A stretch of DNA of 64,000 nucleotides from Hymenobacter metallilatus (GCF_003944705.1 NZ_RWIS01000001.1:186001-250000); one strand, 5' to 3'; counted from the first letter of the stretch, positions 33,992-43,063 are shown. The notes: generated by a model not told the origin, from the letters alone. Translations and numbers: made by a program.

Positions 33992-34675
33992 ATGAACCTG
34001 CTCAAAAACGGCCTCGCGGCCCTGCTTATCCTGTTACTGGCCTCCTGCTCGGAACGTAGGCCCACCGAGGCCCAAGCCAAAACCGGCCCCCTTACCCGCT
34101 CCACGGCTGGCCCCGCCCCCACCAACCAGCCGGGCCTGGCTACGGCTACCTTTGCGGGGGGCTGTTTCTGGTGCACCGAGGAAATTTTTGAGGAGCTGAA
34201 AGGGGTGCAGGCCGTGGTATCGGGCTACAGCGGGGGCAAGGAGGCCAACCCCACCTACGAGGAAGTAGGCAGCGGCCAGACCGGCCACGCCGAATCGGTG
34301 GAAATCTATTACGACCCCAAGCAAATCAGCTTTGCCACGCTGGTAGACGTGTTTTTCCGGGCAGCTCACGACCCCACCACCCTCAACCGCCAGGGCCCCG
34401 ATGCCGGCCGGCAGTACCGCTCCATTGCCTTCTACCGGACTCCGGCTGAGAAAAAGGTTATCGAAGAGGCCATAGCCCGCGTGAACGCCAGCAAGCAGTA
34501 CGGCAGCCCCATCGTGACGCAGGTGCTGCCCTTCCAGAAGTTCTGGCCGGCCGAGGGCTACCACCAAGGCTACTTCCGCCTCCACCCCGGCGAAGGATAC
34601 GTGCAAAGCGTTTCCACGCCCAAGGTGGAGAAGTTCCGCCACAAGTTTCCGCAGCTGCTGAAAAACCCGCTGTAA
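33992..34675 (+). CDS. msrA: Peptide-methionine (S)-S-oxide reductase MsrA, lipoprotein form
   Basis: 227 residues. A lipoprotein signal (LLASC, C19) and a 30-residue linker precede the MsrA domain with GGCFWC (nucleophile C58), GYSGGKEANPTYEEVGSGQT and FFRAAHDPTTLNRQGPDAGR. The enzyme reduces the S epimer of methionine sulfoxide in proteins. The lipid anchor puts it in the periplasm or outer membrane, where it would repair envelope proteins. No MsrB domain or thioredoxin-like partner is adjacent. Divergent from the metalloprotease-barrel gene. Confidence 0.95.
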   Translation: MNLLKNGLAALLILLLASCSERRPTEAQAKTGPLTRSTAGPAPTNQPGLATATFAGGCFWCTEEIFEELKGVQAVVSGYSGGKEANPTYEEVGSGQTGHAESVEIYYDPKQISFATLVDVFFRAAHDPTTLNRQGPDAGRQYRSIAFYRTPAEKKVIEEAIARVNASKQYGSPIVTQVLPFQKFWPAEGYHQGYFRLHPGEGYVQSVSTPKVEKFRHKFPQLLKNPL

Positions 34676-34784
34676 CCCCCGAATCGGAAATGTTAGAACG
34701 TGGCTTCAGGTACACCAGCATGTCATTCCTAGCAAAGCCGAGGAATCTCGCGTGCTGACTGTCCACACAGCCTAATCTCACGAG

Positions 34785-34834
34785 AAAACCGCTCCCTAGC
34801 CCAGCGTTTAAACCCTGGGCTGCGGAGCGGTTTT
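34785..34834 (+). terminator. Terminator after msrA
   Basis: AAAACCGCTCC (34785-34795) pairs with GGAGCGGTTTT (34824-34834), with an inner AGCCCAG/CTGGGCT stem and a T-run. Just upstream, 34717-34745 carries a fragment resembling the GTCATT...GAGGAATCT type of intergenic repeat. Confidence 0.75.
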
Positions 34835-35050
34835 TCGTCAGGATAACCTTCTGCTCGGAACGACAACTTGCTTAGCTGCCCATCCCGCACAATTTTTTCT
34901 CGGCTTTGGAACTTTTCCTTAAAAACTGGCATCGGGTTTGCAAATACCCGTTCATCCTCCTTCTGGCCAGAAGCTGATACTGCCCCCGCCACCCCCTATG
35001 CTGCGCGGACCGGGCTACTCATATCCTTTGTATCTCAGCTTCTGTTTGCC
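34835..35050. other. Intergenic region before the DUF799-like lipoprotein gene
   Basis: About 215 bases. TATCCTTTG at 35022-35030 is one base longer than the -7 consensus and may still serve as promoter. Nothing else is seen. Confidence 0.35.
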
Positions 35051-35710
35051 ATGAAAAAGCTTCTTCCCTTCCTGCTGCTCCTGTGCCTGGCCGCCTGTGC
35101 GCCCCGGGTGTACACCGCCCGCGACTTCCGCCAGCAGGTGCAGCCCCAACACCGTACGGTAGCCATCCTGCCCTTCAACGTGCACATCCGGCCCGCGCCG
35201 CAGCTGCTGGGCCGGGGGCCGCGCCCGACGCAGCGCGAGCTGGCCGAGCAGGAGTACCAGACCGGCCTGGCCGTGCAGAACAACGTGTTCAGCTGGCTGC
35301 TGCACCGCGCCGATAAAAAAGGCGGCTACACCGTGGAGTTTCAGGATGTGGCCCGCACCAATGCGTTGCTCCAGCAGGCCGGCCTCAGCTACGAGGACAT
35401 GCAGCTGAAACCCCGCGAAGAGCTGGCCAAGCTGCTGGGCGTGGATGCCGTGGTAACCGGCCAGCTGATGCTCAACAAACCCCTGCCCCTGGCCGCGGCC
35501 GTAGCCATCAACGTTTTCACGCCCTTCTACGCCATTTCCGATGAGGTAACGGCCTCCCTGAGCCTGCACGACCAGCAGGCCGGCCGCCTGCTCTGGAAAT
35601 ACGATTGCCAGCTGCAAGGCGGCGGGGGCCTCACCGACAACGCCCAGAACCTCACCAACGCCCTCATGCGCAACGCCGCCAAGCGGTTCCCCTACCAGCG
35701 CAAGGGGTAA
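35051..35710 (+). CDS. Lipoprotein of the DUF799/CsgG-like type
   Basis: 219 residues. The lipobox signal MKKLLPFLLLLCLAAC gives a lipid anchor. The mature part begins with RTVAILPFNVHIRP and contains TNALLQQAGLSYEDMQ, ELAKLLGVDAVVTGQLMLNK and GRLLWKYDCQLQGGGG, the order seen in CsgG/DUF799/TolB-N-like folds that gather at the outer membrane. The start was chosen at the ATG preceding the signal peptide; the open frame extends upstream. Function unknown; a secretion- or envelope-related assembly role is inferred. Strong terminator downstream. Confidence 0.75.
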   Translation: MKKLLPFLLLLCLAACAPRVYTARDFRQQVQPQHRTVAILPFNVHIRPAPQLLGRGPRPTQRELAEQEYQTGLAVQNNVFSWLLHRADKKGGYTVEFQDVARTNALLQQAGLSYEDMQLKPREELAKLLGVDAVVTGQLMLNKPLPLAAAVAINVFTPFYAISDEVTASLSLHDQQAGRLLWKYDCQLQGGGGLTDNAQNLTNALMRNAAKRFPYQRKG

Positions 35711-35731
35711 GCTACCCAACTCCATTTGTTC

Positions 35732-35775
35732 CGGCCGCCGCCGTTTGCTTCCGGCAAACAGTGGCGGCCGTTTTT
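35732..35775 (+). terminator. Terminator with T-run
   Basis: 17-nt arms 35732-35748 and 35754-35770, one bulge, followed by TTTTT. Confidence 0.85.
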
Positions 35776-35846
35776 GCAGGGAGCGTAAAGAAATCCTCTT
35801 TTTACTTGCCCCATATCCTTCTTACTAGCAATCTTGCCATAGAAGC

Positions 35847-35988
35847 TGTTTAGAAAGTCAAAAGACCGTCATGCTGAGCTTGTCGAAGCATCTCTACCGC
35901 TTTATTGAACGGCCCACGCGAAGCAGTAGAGATGCTTCGACAAGCTCAGCATGACGGCCTCTCTAAGCTCTGTCTACTTCCTAAACAG
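35847..35988. repeat. Palindromic REP/MITE-like element A
   Basis: Perfect 32-bp inner arms (35866-35897 and 35926-35957, core GTCGAAGCATCTCTAC) lie inside outer arms CTGTTTAGAAAGT (35847-35859) and its near complement at 35976-35988. The element holds no ORF. Its core is shared with the elements at 38156-38262 and 39215-39372. Confidence 0.75.
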
Positions 35989-36095
35989 GTTCATACAGAA
36001 GTAAAACTTTACGCTCTACTTCTTGCCCTATTGCACTATTTTTTACTTCCTGGAAGTAAAGTCTTGTTCTATTCTTTCATATATCATTCGTTCTC

Positions 36096-36722
36096 ATGCT
36101 TACGAACGTAAAGCCTTATGTACTAGGCTTGCTTTGCTGCCTTATCAGCGGCTGCTCCTTATTTGAGGAGAGTGGTCAGACGACGGTGGAGGGCACCGTA
36201 ATTGATTCTGCGACTGGCCAGGCAGTAGGCCCGGCCCAGGTGGCGGTGTTTGCGAGCCGACAGAGTAGCTTTTATTCCAACTTTACGCAGGTCGGCGACT
36301 GGCGGGATACCGACGGGCAAGGCCATTTTTCCTTTTCCTTCGACGCTCAATCCAACCGGGATTATATTGTCCGCGCCTCCTCCAATCGAGGGGAAACGGA
36401 CTACGTATCGGCGCCGAAGCTGAAAGGTGGGCGCAAGAATAAAAACGTGCGGGTGCCCGTGGTGGCCCCAGCCTGGGTGGCCGTGCAATTGCAGGATGCT
36501 CCTCCCCGTTCGGATGCCGTGAATATCTATGTATGGGGGTTTGCTCAAACAGTAACAATACGCCCCCCGCTGGACACGGTTCTTTACCGGCCAGTGCCAG
36601 CCGGCGACCTGAACGTAGTGGTTTGGCAGTTAAACGGCAGCCGTACGGTACCGAATACAGAAACCCGTATTCCCTATAACGTGGCCGGTATGGACACATT
36701 CCGGATTGCTATTCGCTACTAA
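36096..36722 (+). CDS. Carboxypeptidase-regulatory-like lipoprotein
   Basis: 208 residues. Lipobox LISGC (C20). Residues about 28-105 follow the carboxypeptidase-regulatory-like (CarboxypepD_reg) pattern: TTVEGTVIDSATGQAVGPAQ, DTDGQGHFSFSFDAQSNRDY, then IVRASSNRGETDYV. A second beta-rich part (about 118-208) has an Ig-like feel. Bacteroidota use such modules in surface proteins. Function unknown. Upstream DNA (35990-36095) is A+T-rich and should hold the promoter. Confidence 0.72.
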   Translation: MLTNVKPYVLGLLCCLISGCSLFEESGQTTVEGTVIDSATGQAVGPAQVAVFASRQSSFYSNFTQVGDWRDTDGQGHFSFSFDAQSNRDYIVRASSNRGETDYVSAPKLKGGRKNKNVRVPVVAPAWVAVQLQDAPPRSDAVNIYVWGFAQTVTIRPPLDTVLYRPVPAGDLNVVVWQLNGSRTVPNTETRIPYNVAGMDTFRIAIRY

Positions 36723-36894
36723 TCAATTTTTGCCTCCACGCACGCAGCCATTTAATTGCTTATTAGGTGCAAAATTCTCGTGCTCTTTTCTGTCGTTTCC
36801 TCTATTTCCGTATGCGCAGGTAGCTGAAGTGCAAAGCATCTGTAATCCGCTAAAGCCTGCGCTACATTGTTCTCGAAACCGCTAAAGCGTAACT

Positions 36895-36925
36895 GAGAGG
36901 TGCTGAGTATATTTCAGCACCTCTC
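36895..36925 (+). terminator. Hairpin just before the aminotransferase start
   Basis: GAGAGGTGCTGA (36895-36906) and TCAGCACCTCTC (36914-36925) pair perfectly. It ends 15 bases before the next start codon, so it may end the upstream transcript or sit in the 5' leader. Confidence 0.55.
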
Positions 36926-36939
36926 TTTGCTATTGTTGT

Positions 36940-38100
36940 ATGCCCCAGCCTGCTCTACTTTCTAAGTTGCCCGATGTGGGCACCAGCATCTTTTCGGTGA
37001 TGACCCAGCTGGCCCAGGAAACCGGCGCCATCAATCTGGCCCAGGGCTTTCCGGACTACGACCCGCCCCGGGAGCTGCTGGAAGCCCTGGCCCGGCAGGT
37101 GCTCACGCCCGGCCATCAGCAGTACGCGCCCATGCCCGGCCTGCCCCGCCTGCGCGAGGCCATTGCCGCCAAAACCGCCCGCCTCTACGGCTACCTCCCC
37201 GACCCCGCCACCGACATTACCGTGACCAGCGGCGCCACCGAAGCCCTGTACGCCGTGCTGGCCGCCGTGGTGCGCCCCCAGGAGGAAGTGCTGATTCTGG
37301 AACCGGCCTACGATTTGTACGGCCCGGCCGTGCGCTTGCAGGGCGGCGTGCCGGTGTACGTGCCCCTGTCGCCGCCCACCTTCCGGCCCGACTGGGACCG
37401 GGTGGCCGCCGCCCTCACGCCCCGCACCCGGCTGCTGATGATTAACTCGCCCCACAACCCCACCGGGGCCATCCTCACGCCCGCCGACCTCGACACCCTG
37501 GCCGCCCTGCTGCGCAACACCGATACCCTGCTGCTCAGCGACGAGGTGTACGAGCACATGGTATTCGACGGGGCCCGGCACGCCAGTGTGCTCAGCCACC
37601 CCGAGCTGCGGGAGCGGGCGTTTGTGCTGTCGTCGTTTGGCAAAACCTACCACGCTACTGGCTGGAAGGTGGGCTACTGCGTGGCTCCGCCCGCCCTGAG
37701 CGCCGAGCTGCGGCGGGTGCACCAGTTCCTGACGTTCAGCGTGAGCACGCCCACCCAGCACGCCCTGGCCGACGTGCTACCCCTGGCCGGACTGTACGAA
37801 ACGCTGCCCGCCTTCTACCAGCAGAAGCGCGACCTGTTTCGGGAGCTGCTGGCGCCCACGGCCTTCCGGCTGCTGCCGGTGCAGGGCGGCTACTTTCAGG
37901 TGGCCGATTTCAGCGCCCTGGCCCCCGGCGTATCCGACGAGGATTTTGCCCGCCAACTCACCCGCGAAACCGGCGTGGCCGTGGTGCCCCTGTCGGCATT
38001 CTACCACAACCGCCACGACCACCACCTGGTGCGGTTCTGCTTCGCCAAGCAGGAAGCCACCCTCCGGGCCGCCGCCGAGCGGCTGGCCGGTCTGGGGTGA
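36940..38100 (+). CDS. PLP-dependent methionine/glutamine aminotransferase (YbdL/KAT-like)
   Basis: 386 residues, fold type I. Markers are INLAQGFPDYDPP, SGATEALYAVLAAV, NSPHNPTGA, LLSDEVYEHMVFD and the PLP lysine in SSFGKTYHATGWKVGY (K235). The sequence fits the YbdL/kynurenine-aminotransferase group, which transaminates methionine or glutamine to 2-oxo acids. The next gene encodes a YafV-type omega-amidase, the natural partner that removes the toxic 2-oxoglutaramate, so a role in methionine salvage is likely. Cytoplasmic. A palindromic element separates the two genes, so they may not share a transcript. Confidence 0.92.
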   Translation: MPQPALLSKLPDVGTSIFSVMTQLAQETGAINLAQGFPDYDPPRELLEALARQVLTPGHQQYAPMPGLPRLREAIAAKTARLYGYLPDPATDITVTSGATEALYAVLAAVVRPQEEVLILEPAYDLYGPAVRLQGGVPVYVPLSPPTFRPDWDRVAAALTPRTRLLMINSPHNPTGAILTPADLDTLAALLRNTDTLLLSDEVYEHMVFDGARHASVLSHPELRERAFVLSSFGKTYHATGWKVGYCVAPPALSAELRRVHQFLTFSVSTPTQHALADVLPLAGLYETLPAFYQQKRDLFRELLAPTAFRLLPVQGGYFQVADFSALAPGVSDEDFARQLTRETGVAVVPLSAFYHNRHDHHLVRFCFAKQEATLRAAAERLAGLG

Positions 38101-38155
38101 AGCGGAACCGGAACAGCTGTGTTTCCAAAAGAAAACGCATAAGAACGTCGTTTTT

Positions 38156-38262
38156 GTCCTGCTCATCTGGCGGCCGCATGTTGACGCATCTCTACCGCTT
38201 CGTGGAACGAGCCGACGGAACGATAGAGGTGCTTCGACATGCGGCCACCGGATGAGCAGGAC
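38156..38262. repeat. Palindromic REP/MITE-like element B, diverged
   Basis: Arms of about 42 bases (38156-38197 and 38221-38262) pair with about seven mismatches. The tip reads GCATCTCTACCGCTTCGTGG, matching the core of elements A and C. Confidence 0.65.
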
Positions 38263-38385
38263 CATTCACAAACACGCTCTAATAATCTTGTTTGCCTAGC
38301 GCACTATCATATAAATATTTCCTTGTCGGATAGCATCTTTTTTTGTAAACTTCACAGCTTATCTGTCCGCTAAACACCTGCTGCC

Positions 38386-39180
38386 GTGTCTGATTTAACT
38401 GTTTCTTTCGTGCAGGCTTCCCTGCACTGGCACGATCCTGCTGCCAACCGTCAGGAAATGAGTCGCCATATCGACGAAATTTCCATTGCTACAGACCTGA
38501 TTGTGCTGCCGGAAATGTTTACTACTGGCTTCAGCATGGAAGCTGCCGCCCTGGCCGAACCCATGGAAGGCCCCACGCTGGAATGGATGCGCCTGGTGGC
38601 CGAGTCGCGCGACGCGGTGGTAACGGGCAGCCTTATTATTGAGGAGGAAGGCCGCTACTACAACCGCCTGCTCTGGGTGCGCCCCGATGGCTCGGTAAGC
38701 TATTATAACAAGCGTCACCTCTTCACGCTGGCCGGCGAGCAAAATGTGTACACGGCCGGCACGGAGCGCCTGATCGAGGAATGGCGCGGCTGGCGTATCT
38801 GTCCGCTTATCTGTTACGACCTGCGCTTCCCGGTGTGGAGCCGCAACCCTATGGACCAGCCCTACGATCTGCTGCTGTACGTGGCCAACTGGCCTTCGGC
38901 CCGGCGCACAGCTTGGATAACGCTGCTACGGGCCCGCGCCATCGAAAACCTGGCCTATACCATGGGCGTGAACTGCGTGGGCATCGACGGCAACAGCCTC
39001 CCCTACACCGGCGACTCGGCCCTGCTGGACATGCGCGGCGAGTATTTGGTGGAGGTAGGCAACCAGGAAACCAGTATTACCCGCGCCCTGCGCCGCGCCG
39101 AGCTAACCGCCTTCCGGGAACGGTTCACGGCCCTGGAAGACGGCGACGCCTTCGAGCTGCGGAGTAAAGTGGAGTGTTGA
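38386..39180 (+). CDS. Omega-amidase YafV-like (nitrilase superfamily)
   Basis: 264 residues from a GTG. The nitrilase triad is visible: E43 in VLPEMFTTGF, K109 in YYNKRHLF and C143 in PLICYDLRFPVW. Length and motifs match YafV/NIT2-type omega-amidases, which hydrolyse 2-oxoglutaramate (or 2-oxosuccinamate) to the oxo acid and ammonia. With the aminotransferase upstream it would complete the glutamine transaminase-omega-amidase route. Cytoplasmic. The coding end overlaps the outer arm of a large palindrome (39172-39394). Confidence 0.92.
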   Translation: MSDLTVSFVQASLHWHDPAANRQEMSRHIDEISIATDLIVLPEMFTTGFSMEAAALAEPMEGPTLEWMRLVAESRDAVVTGSLIIEEEGRYYNRLLWVRPDGSVSYYNKRHLFTLAGEQNVYTAGTERLIEEWRGWRICPLICYDLRFPVWSRNPMDQPYDLLLYVANWPSARRTAWITLLRARAIENLAYTMGVNCVGIDGNSLPYTGDSALLDMRGEYLVEVGNQETSITRALRRAELTAFRERFTALEDGDAFELRSKVEC

Positions 39181-39394
39181 GTATTGATTGGTGATTGGTG
39201 ATTGTTGATTAGGCAAAAAGCCCGTCATGCTTCATCTGGCGTCCGCGCAGCCGGAGGCGGAGTCGAAGCATCTCTACTGCTTCGTTGTAATGGCATTAAT
39301 TAGCCAGAGGTAGAGATGCTTCGACTCCGCCTCCGGCTGCGCGGACGCCAGATGAAGCATGACGGGCTTTTTGTCCTCCTGGTACTCAACACTC
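39172..39394. repeat. Palindromic element C with 63-bp perfect arms
   Basis: Inner arms 39215-39277 and 39310-39372 are perfectly complementary over 63 bp around a 32-base loop; outer arms GAGTGTTGAGTA (39172-39183) and its complement (39383-39394) add a second layer. It fills the whole gap between two convergent genes and shares the GTCGAAGCATCTCTAC core of element A. It may also act as terminator in both directions. Confidence 0.8.
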
Positions 39395-39396
39395 AA

Positions 39397-41697
39397 TTAT
39401 TTCACTTCCAGCCGCCGCACGCTGATTTCGCCGGTGAGGGCCTGGCAGCGGACCAGGTAAATGCCGGCGGGCAGGCCCGCTACTGAGAGCTGATGGGTGC
39501 GGGCCGCTGCCGTGGCGGGACGCACCACCCGGCCGGCCAAATCGAGCAGCGTAACGCGCACGGGCTGGGCGGCTTCCAGCGTGGCCGTGAAGGTGGCGGG
39601 ATTGGGATACAAGTGCAGAGGCAGCGCCGCCCGGGCCGAGTGACTGGCCGTTACCACCCGGTTGCGGGTCTGGAAGCTGCTGATGCCCCCGCCTTCCAGC
39701 CCCAGAAACAGCTCCGGCGCCCCGTCACCATTCACATCGGCGGCGGCGGGGGCGTAGCGGAACTTGTTGGCCCAGCCCCACTGGCCGGTCTGGAACTGGG
39801 CGGTGAGGGCGTTGTAGAAAATATCGGTGCGGGCCAGAAAGGAGCCCGTTTGGCTACGGATATCCGAAAAAAACCGGATGTCGCCGGCGGCATCGGCCGT
39901 AAGCAGGTCGGGGCGGCCGTCCCCGTCGAAATCAGCCACCACGGGGCTCAGGGAGCTGGGGCGGCTGCCGCTGCTGGTCCGGATGCGGCCAAAGTCGTTG
40001 TCCTGCACCACGAAGGTCTGGCTCAAATCGGCGGCGCCGGTGTTGCGGTAGTAGCGCAGGGCCTGGCCCGGGTAGTCGATGGAGTTGGAGTTGGAGCCCA
40101 GCAGCATGTCCACGCGCCCGTCGCCATCAATATCCGCGAAGCAGGGCATATCGAACACCCGCTGGGGCACGTTGGCGAAGTAGCGGACCGCACCCAGGTT
40201 GAAGGCTACCGGCTGGCCGGCCGCTGCCGTATTCAGCACGAAGGCAATGGGGTTGTCGCTGGTACCCTTCACATAGGCCGAATACACTAAGTCCAGCGCT
40301 CCGTCCCGATTCAAATCCACCAGCACCGGCTTGATAAAGGCCAGCTTCCGGCTCATCAGGCCCAGGTAATCGGCGGTAACGAGCTTAAACACCGGCGCGG
40401 TGCGGGTGCCCACGTTGCGGTAGTAGCTCAGGCCGGCGCGGTAGAGGCGGGCCGCGTTGTTGCGGCTCACGCCGCCCACCAGCATATCCACCAGCCCGTC
40501 GCCGTCCACATCCCCGAAGGTGGGAGCCGCCAGCTCGCTCACTTCCACCATGTCGCGCTGCAGGAAATCAGACTGCTCGCGCACCAGGTTGGGGGCCGCG
40601 CCGGTGCCGGTGTTGCGGTACACCACCACCGACTGCCGCAGGTCCACGGTATCGGTGTTGTCGTACAGGGCCGGGGCCAGTACCACGTCGGGGCGCCCAT
40701 CAAACGTGACATCCACGGGAAACGCGGCCGGGAAGTTGGGCACCAGCGTTGAGGAGGTAAACGGGGCCACGCTATTAACACTGGCCGTGCTGAAGCTGGC
40801 CGTCTGGGCCGTGCCGTTGTTGCGGATGCTCGTCAGCTCCGGGCAATTGTCGCGGCCCGTGAGCAGGTCCTTGTCCCCGTCTCCGTCCAGATCAAACAGG
40901 CCCACGTTGTAGCCGCCGGTGTGATTGGGCTTGAGGGTACGGAAGGGCGGGCACAAAGCGGGGGCGAAGGCAAACTGATTGCAGCCCACCAGGCAGGCGG
41001 TAAGGCCTCCCCAGTAGCTGGAGGCCTCCCGAAATTCCAGCCCGCCGCAGCCGGTGGCTGTAGTATTGCGGTAGTAGTAGATGGAGGGCGAGCTGGTTGA
41101 AAAATCATAGGTCAGCACGTCCAGGCGGCCGTCGCCGTCCACGTCCTCCACGGCCGGCATGTTGTAGCCCCCGGTGGCAATGTTGATGTTGCCCCCAAAC
41201 GGGCCGGGGTCGAAGTAAGTGAGCTGAGCCGTGACGAGCTGAAACCCGGGCCGGCCCTGGGCATCGGGTACCTGCCGGAACACGCGGATGTTGCTGCCCG
41301 AAGCATCGGCCGTGAACAGGTCGGGGCGGCCGTCGCAGGTGTAGTCGCGCAGCAGTACCCAACCGGTGAGGTCCTGCGGGAACAGGGCGGCGTAGTCGGG
41401 GGCAAACTGCCAGGCCCGGCCCGTGGGCGTTGCCACGCTCAGGAACGGCAGCACCCGGTTGGTGGCCCTATCGAACACCACCAGGTCGGGCTGCTGGTCG
41501 GCGTTCAGGTCGAGGTTGGAAAACTGGGGCGCGTTGAGGCCCCCGGCCCAGGCGTTGCGCAGGGTATCGGTACCTTGCACTACTTTTGCCACGGCCTTAA
41601 ACTCAAAGCCGAAGGGCGCGCCATTTTGCGCGTGGGCCGCGCACAAGCCGCCACCTGCCAACGCAGTCAGTATTGCTCGTAGTAGTAGTTGACGCAT
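39397..41697 (-). CDS. Secreted FG-GAP/VCBS-repeat protein with T9SS sorting domain
   Basis: 766 residues from the ATG at 41697 (a GTG lies one codon before). Signal peptide ends near GLCAAHAQ. The body has many FG-GAP/VCBS repeats with calcium-type loops, such as DLNADQQPDLVVFD, DVDGDGRLDVLTYD, DLDGDGDKDLLTG and DIDGDGRVDMLLG, which form an integrin-like propeller. The last 80 residues (LHLYPNPATFTATLEAAQPV to ISVRRLEVK) are a type A Por sorting domain. It is expected on the cell surface, perhaps in adhesion; binding partners are unknown. Confidence 0.93.
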   Translation of the reverse strand: MRQLLLRAILTALAGGGLCAAHAQNGAPFGFEFKAVAKVVQGTDTLRNAWAGGLNAPQFSNLDLNADQQPDLVVFDRATNRVLPFLSVATPTGRAWQFAPDYAALFPQDLTGWVLLRDYTCDGRPDLFTADASGSNIRVFRQVPDAQGRPGFQLVTAQLTYFDPGPFGGNINIATGGYNMPAVEDVDGDGRLDVLTYDFSTSSPSIYYYRNTTATGCGGLEFREASSYWGGLTACLVGCNQFAFAPALCPPFRTLKPNHTGGYNVGLFDLDGDGDKDLLTGRDNCPELTSIRNNGTAQTASFSTASVNSVAPFTSSTLVPNFPAAFPVDVTFDGRPDVVLAPALYDNTDTVDLRQSVVVYRNTGTGAAPNLVREQSDFLQRDMVEVSELAAPTFGDVDGDGLVDMLVGGVSRNNAARLYRAGLSYYRNVGTRTAPVFKLVTADYLGLMSRKLAFIKPVLVDLNRDGALDLVYSAYVKGTSDNPIAFVLNTAAAGQPVAFNLGAVRYFANVPQRVFDMPCFADIDGDGRVDMLLGSNSNSIDYPGQALRYYRNTGAADLSQTFVVQDNDFGRIRTSSGSRPSSLSPVVADFDGDGRPDLLTADAAGDIRFFSDIRSQTGSFLARTDIFYNALTAQFQTGQWGWANKFRYAPAAADVNGDGAPELFLGLEGGGISSFQTRNRVVTASHSARAALPLHLYPNPATFTATLEAAQPVRVTLLDLAGRVVRPATAAARTHQLSVAGLPAGIYLVRCQALTGEISVRRLEVK

Positions 41698-41761
41698 CAC
41701 TCAGGCGACGTTAATTGCACTCTTTCAGTTCCTCTCGCTTCCAAGTTACACACAAAACCCT

Positions 41762-43063
41762 ATGGCAGATATTGCGGCGCTTTATGCCCGGTTCCGGGAA
41801 TGCTCGGCCGTCAGCACCGACTCGCGCCAGCCCCAGGACGGCACCCTGTTTTTTGCCCTGAACGGCCCCAGCTTCCGGGGCCGCGACTTTGCCCCCCAGG
41901 CCCTGGCCCAGGGAGCCCGCTACGCCGTGGTGGACGACGAAGCCCTGGCCGCCACCGACCCCGCCCGCTACACCTACGCCCCCGACCCGCTGCTGGCCCT
42001 GCAGGAGCTGGCCCACCACCACCGCCGCCAGCTGATTCTGCCGGTACTGGCCATTACGGGCTCCAACGGTAAAACCACCACCAAGGAGCTGGTGCACGCG
42101 GTGCTGAGCCGCCGCTACCGGGTGCAGTACACCCGCGGCAACCTCAACAACCACATTGGCGTGCCGCTTACCCTGCTCAGCATCCGGCCCGGCGAGCATG
42201 AGCTGGCTATTATAGAAATGGGTGCCAACCACCAGGGCGAAATTGCGCTGCTGTGCCGCTTGGCCGAGCCCACGCACGGCCTCATCACCAACATCGGCAA
42301 GGCCCACCTGGAGGGGTTTGGCGGCGTGGAAGGCATCGTGAAAGGCAAGGGCGAGCTGTTTGACTTCCTGCGCCGCGTGGACGGCACGGCCTTCGTGAAC
42401 ACCCTGGACGCCCGCCTGCCCGGCATGGCCGCCGGTCTGGCTTACCAGGCCACCTACCCCGGCCCCACCGATACCTATCCGGCCGAGCTGGTTAGCACTA
42501 CCCCGCAGGTGGTGCTGCGCCTGTTCAACGGCGCTACCGTGGAAGCCCAGATTACCGGCGGCTACAACTTCCCCAACCTGGCCGCTGCCGCCGCGGTGGG
42601 GGCCTATTTTGAAGTACCCGCCGAGGCTATTGGCGAGGCCCTGGCCGGCTACGCGCCCACCAACAACCGCTCCCAGCTGGTGCGCACCGCCCACAACGAG
42701 GTGCTGCTGGATGCCTACAATGCCAACCCCAGCAGCATGGCGGTGGCCCTTCACAGCTTTGCCACCCGCCCCGGCAGCCCCGAGCATAAGGTGGTAATCC
42801 TGGGCGACATGTTTGAGCTGGGTCCGGACAGCCCCGCCGAACACCGCAGCCTGGGTCAGCTGGCCGCCAGCCTGCCGCTGGGCACAGTGGTGCTGGTGGG
42901 GGCCGATATGCAGCACGCAGCCGCGGCCAGCTCTTCATTCCTGTACTTTCCCACCAAGCCCGAGGCGGCTGCCTGGCTCCGGACTAACCCGCTGCGCGGC
43001 CGTCAGGTGCTCATCAAAGGCTCCCGGGGCATGGGCCTGGAAACGTTGCTGGAGCTGGTGTAG
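41762..43063 (+). CDS. murF: UDP-N-acetylmuramoyl-tripeptide--D-alanyl-D-alanine ligase MurF
   Basis: 433 residues. The Mur ligase order is clear: STDSRQPQDGTLFFALNG (N-domain), P-loop ITGSNGKTTTKE (98-109), IIEMGANHQGEI and NIGKAHLEGFGG (central domain), then VLLDAYNANPSSM and LGDMFELGPDSPAEH (C-domain). It adds D-Ala-D-Ala to UDP-MurNAc-tripeptide in cytoplasmic peptidoglycan synthesis. Here it is alone, away from a mur/fts cluster. A 38-bp palindrome ends the gene. Confidence 0.97.
   Translation: MADIAALYARFRECSAVSTDSRQPQDGTLFFALNGPSFRGRDFAPQALAQGARYAVVDDEALAATDPARYTYAPDPLLALQELAHHHRRQLILPVLAITGSNGKTTTKELVHAVLSRRYRVQYTRGNLNNHIGVPLTLLSIRPGEHELAIIEMGANHQGEIALLCRLAEPTHGLITNIGKAHLEGFGGVEGIVKGKGELFDFLRRVDGTAFVNTLDARLPGMAAGLAYQATYPGPTDTYPAELVSTTPQVVLRLFNGATVEAQITGGYNFPNLAAAAAVGAYFEVPAEAIGEALAGYAPTNNRSQLVRTAHNEVLLDAYNANPSSMAVALHSFATRPGSPEHKVVILGDMFELGPDSPAEHRSLGQLAASLPLGTVVLVGADMQHAAAASSSFLYFPTKPEAAAWLRTNPLRGRQVLIKGSRGMGLETLLELV

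Noticed and set aside
41711..42916. 401-codon minus-strand frame opposite murF
   Set aside because: Antisense shadow; no domain and no signal, while murF is complete and conserved.
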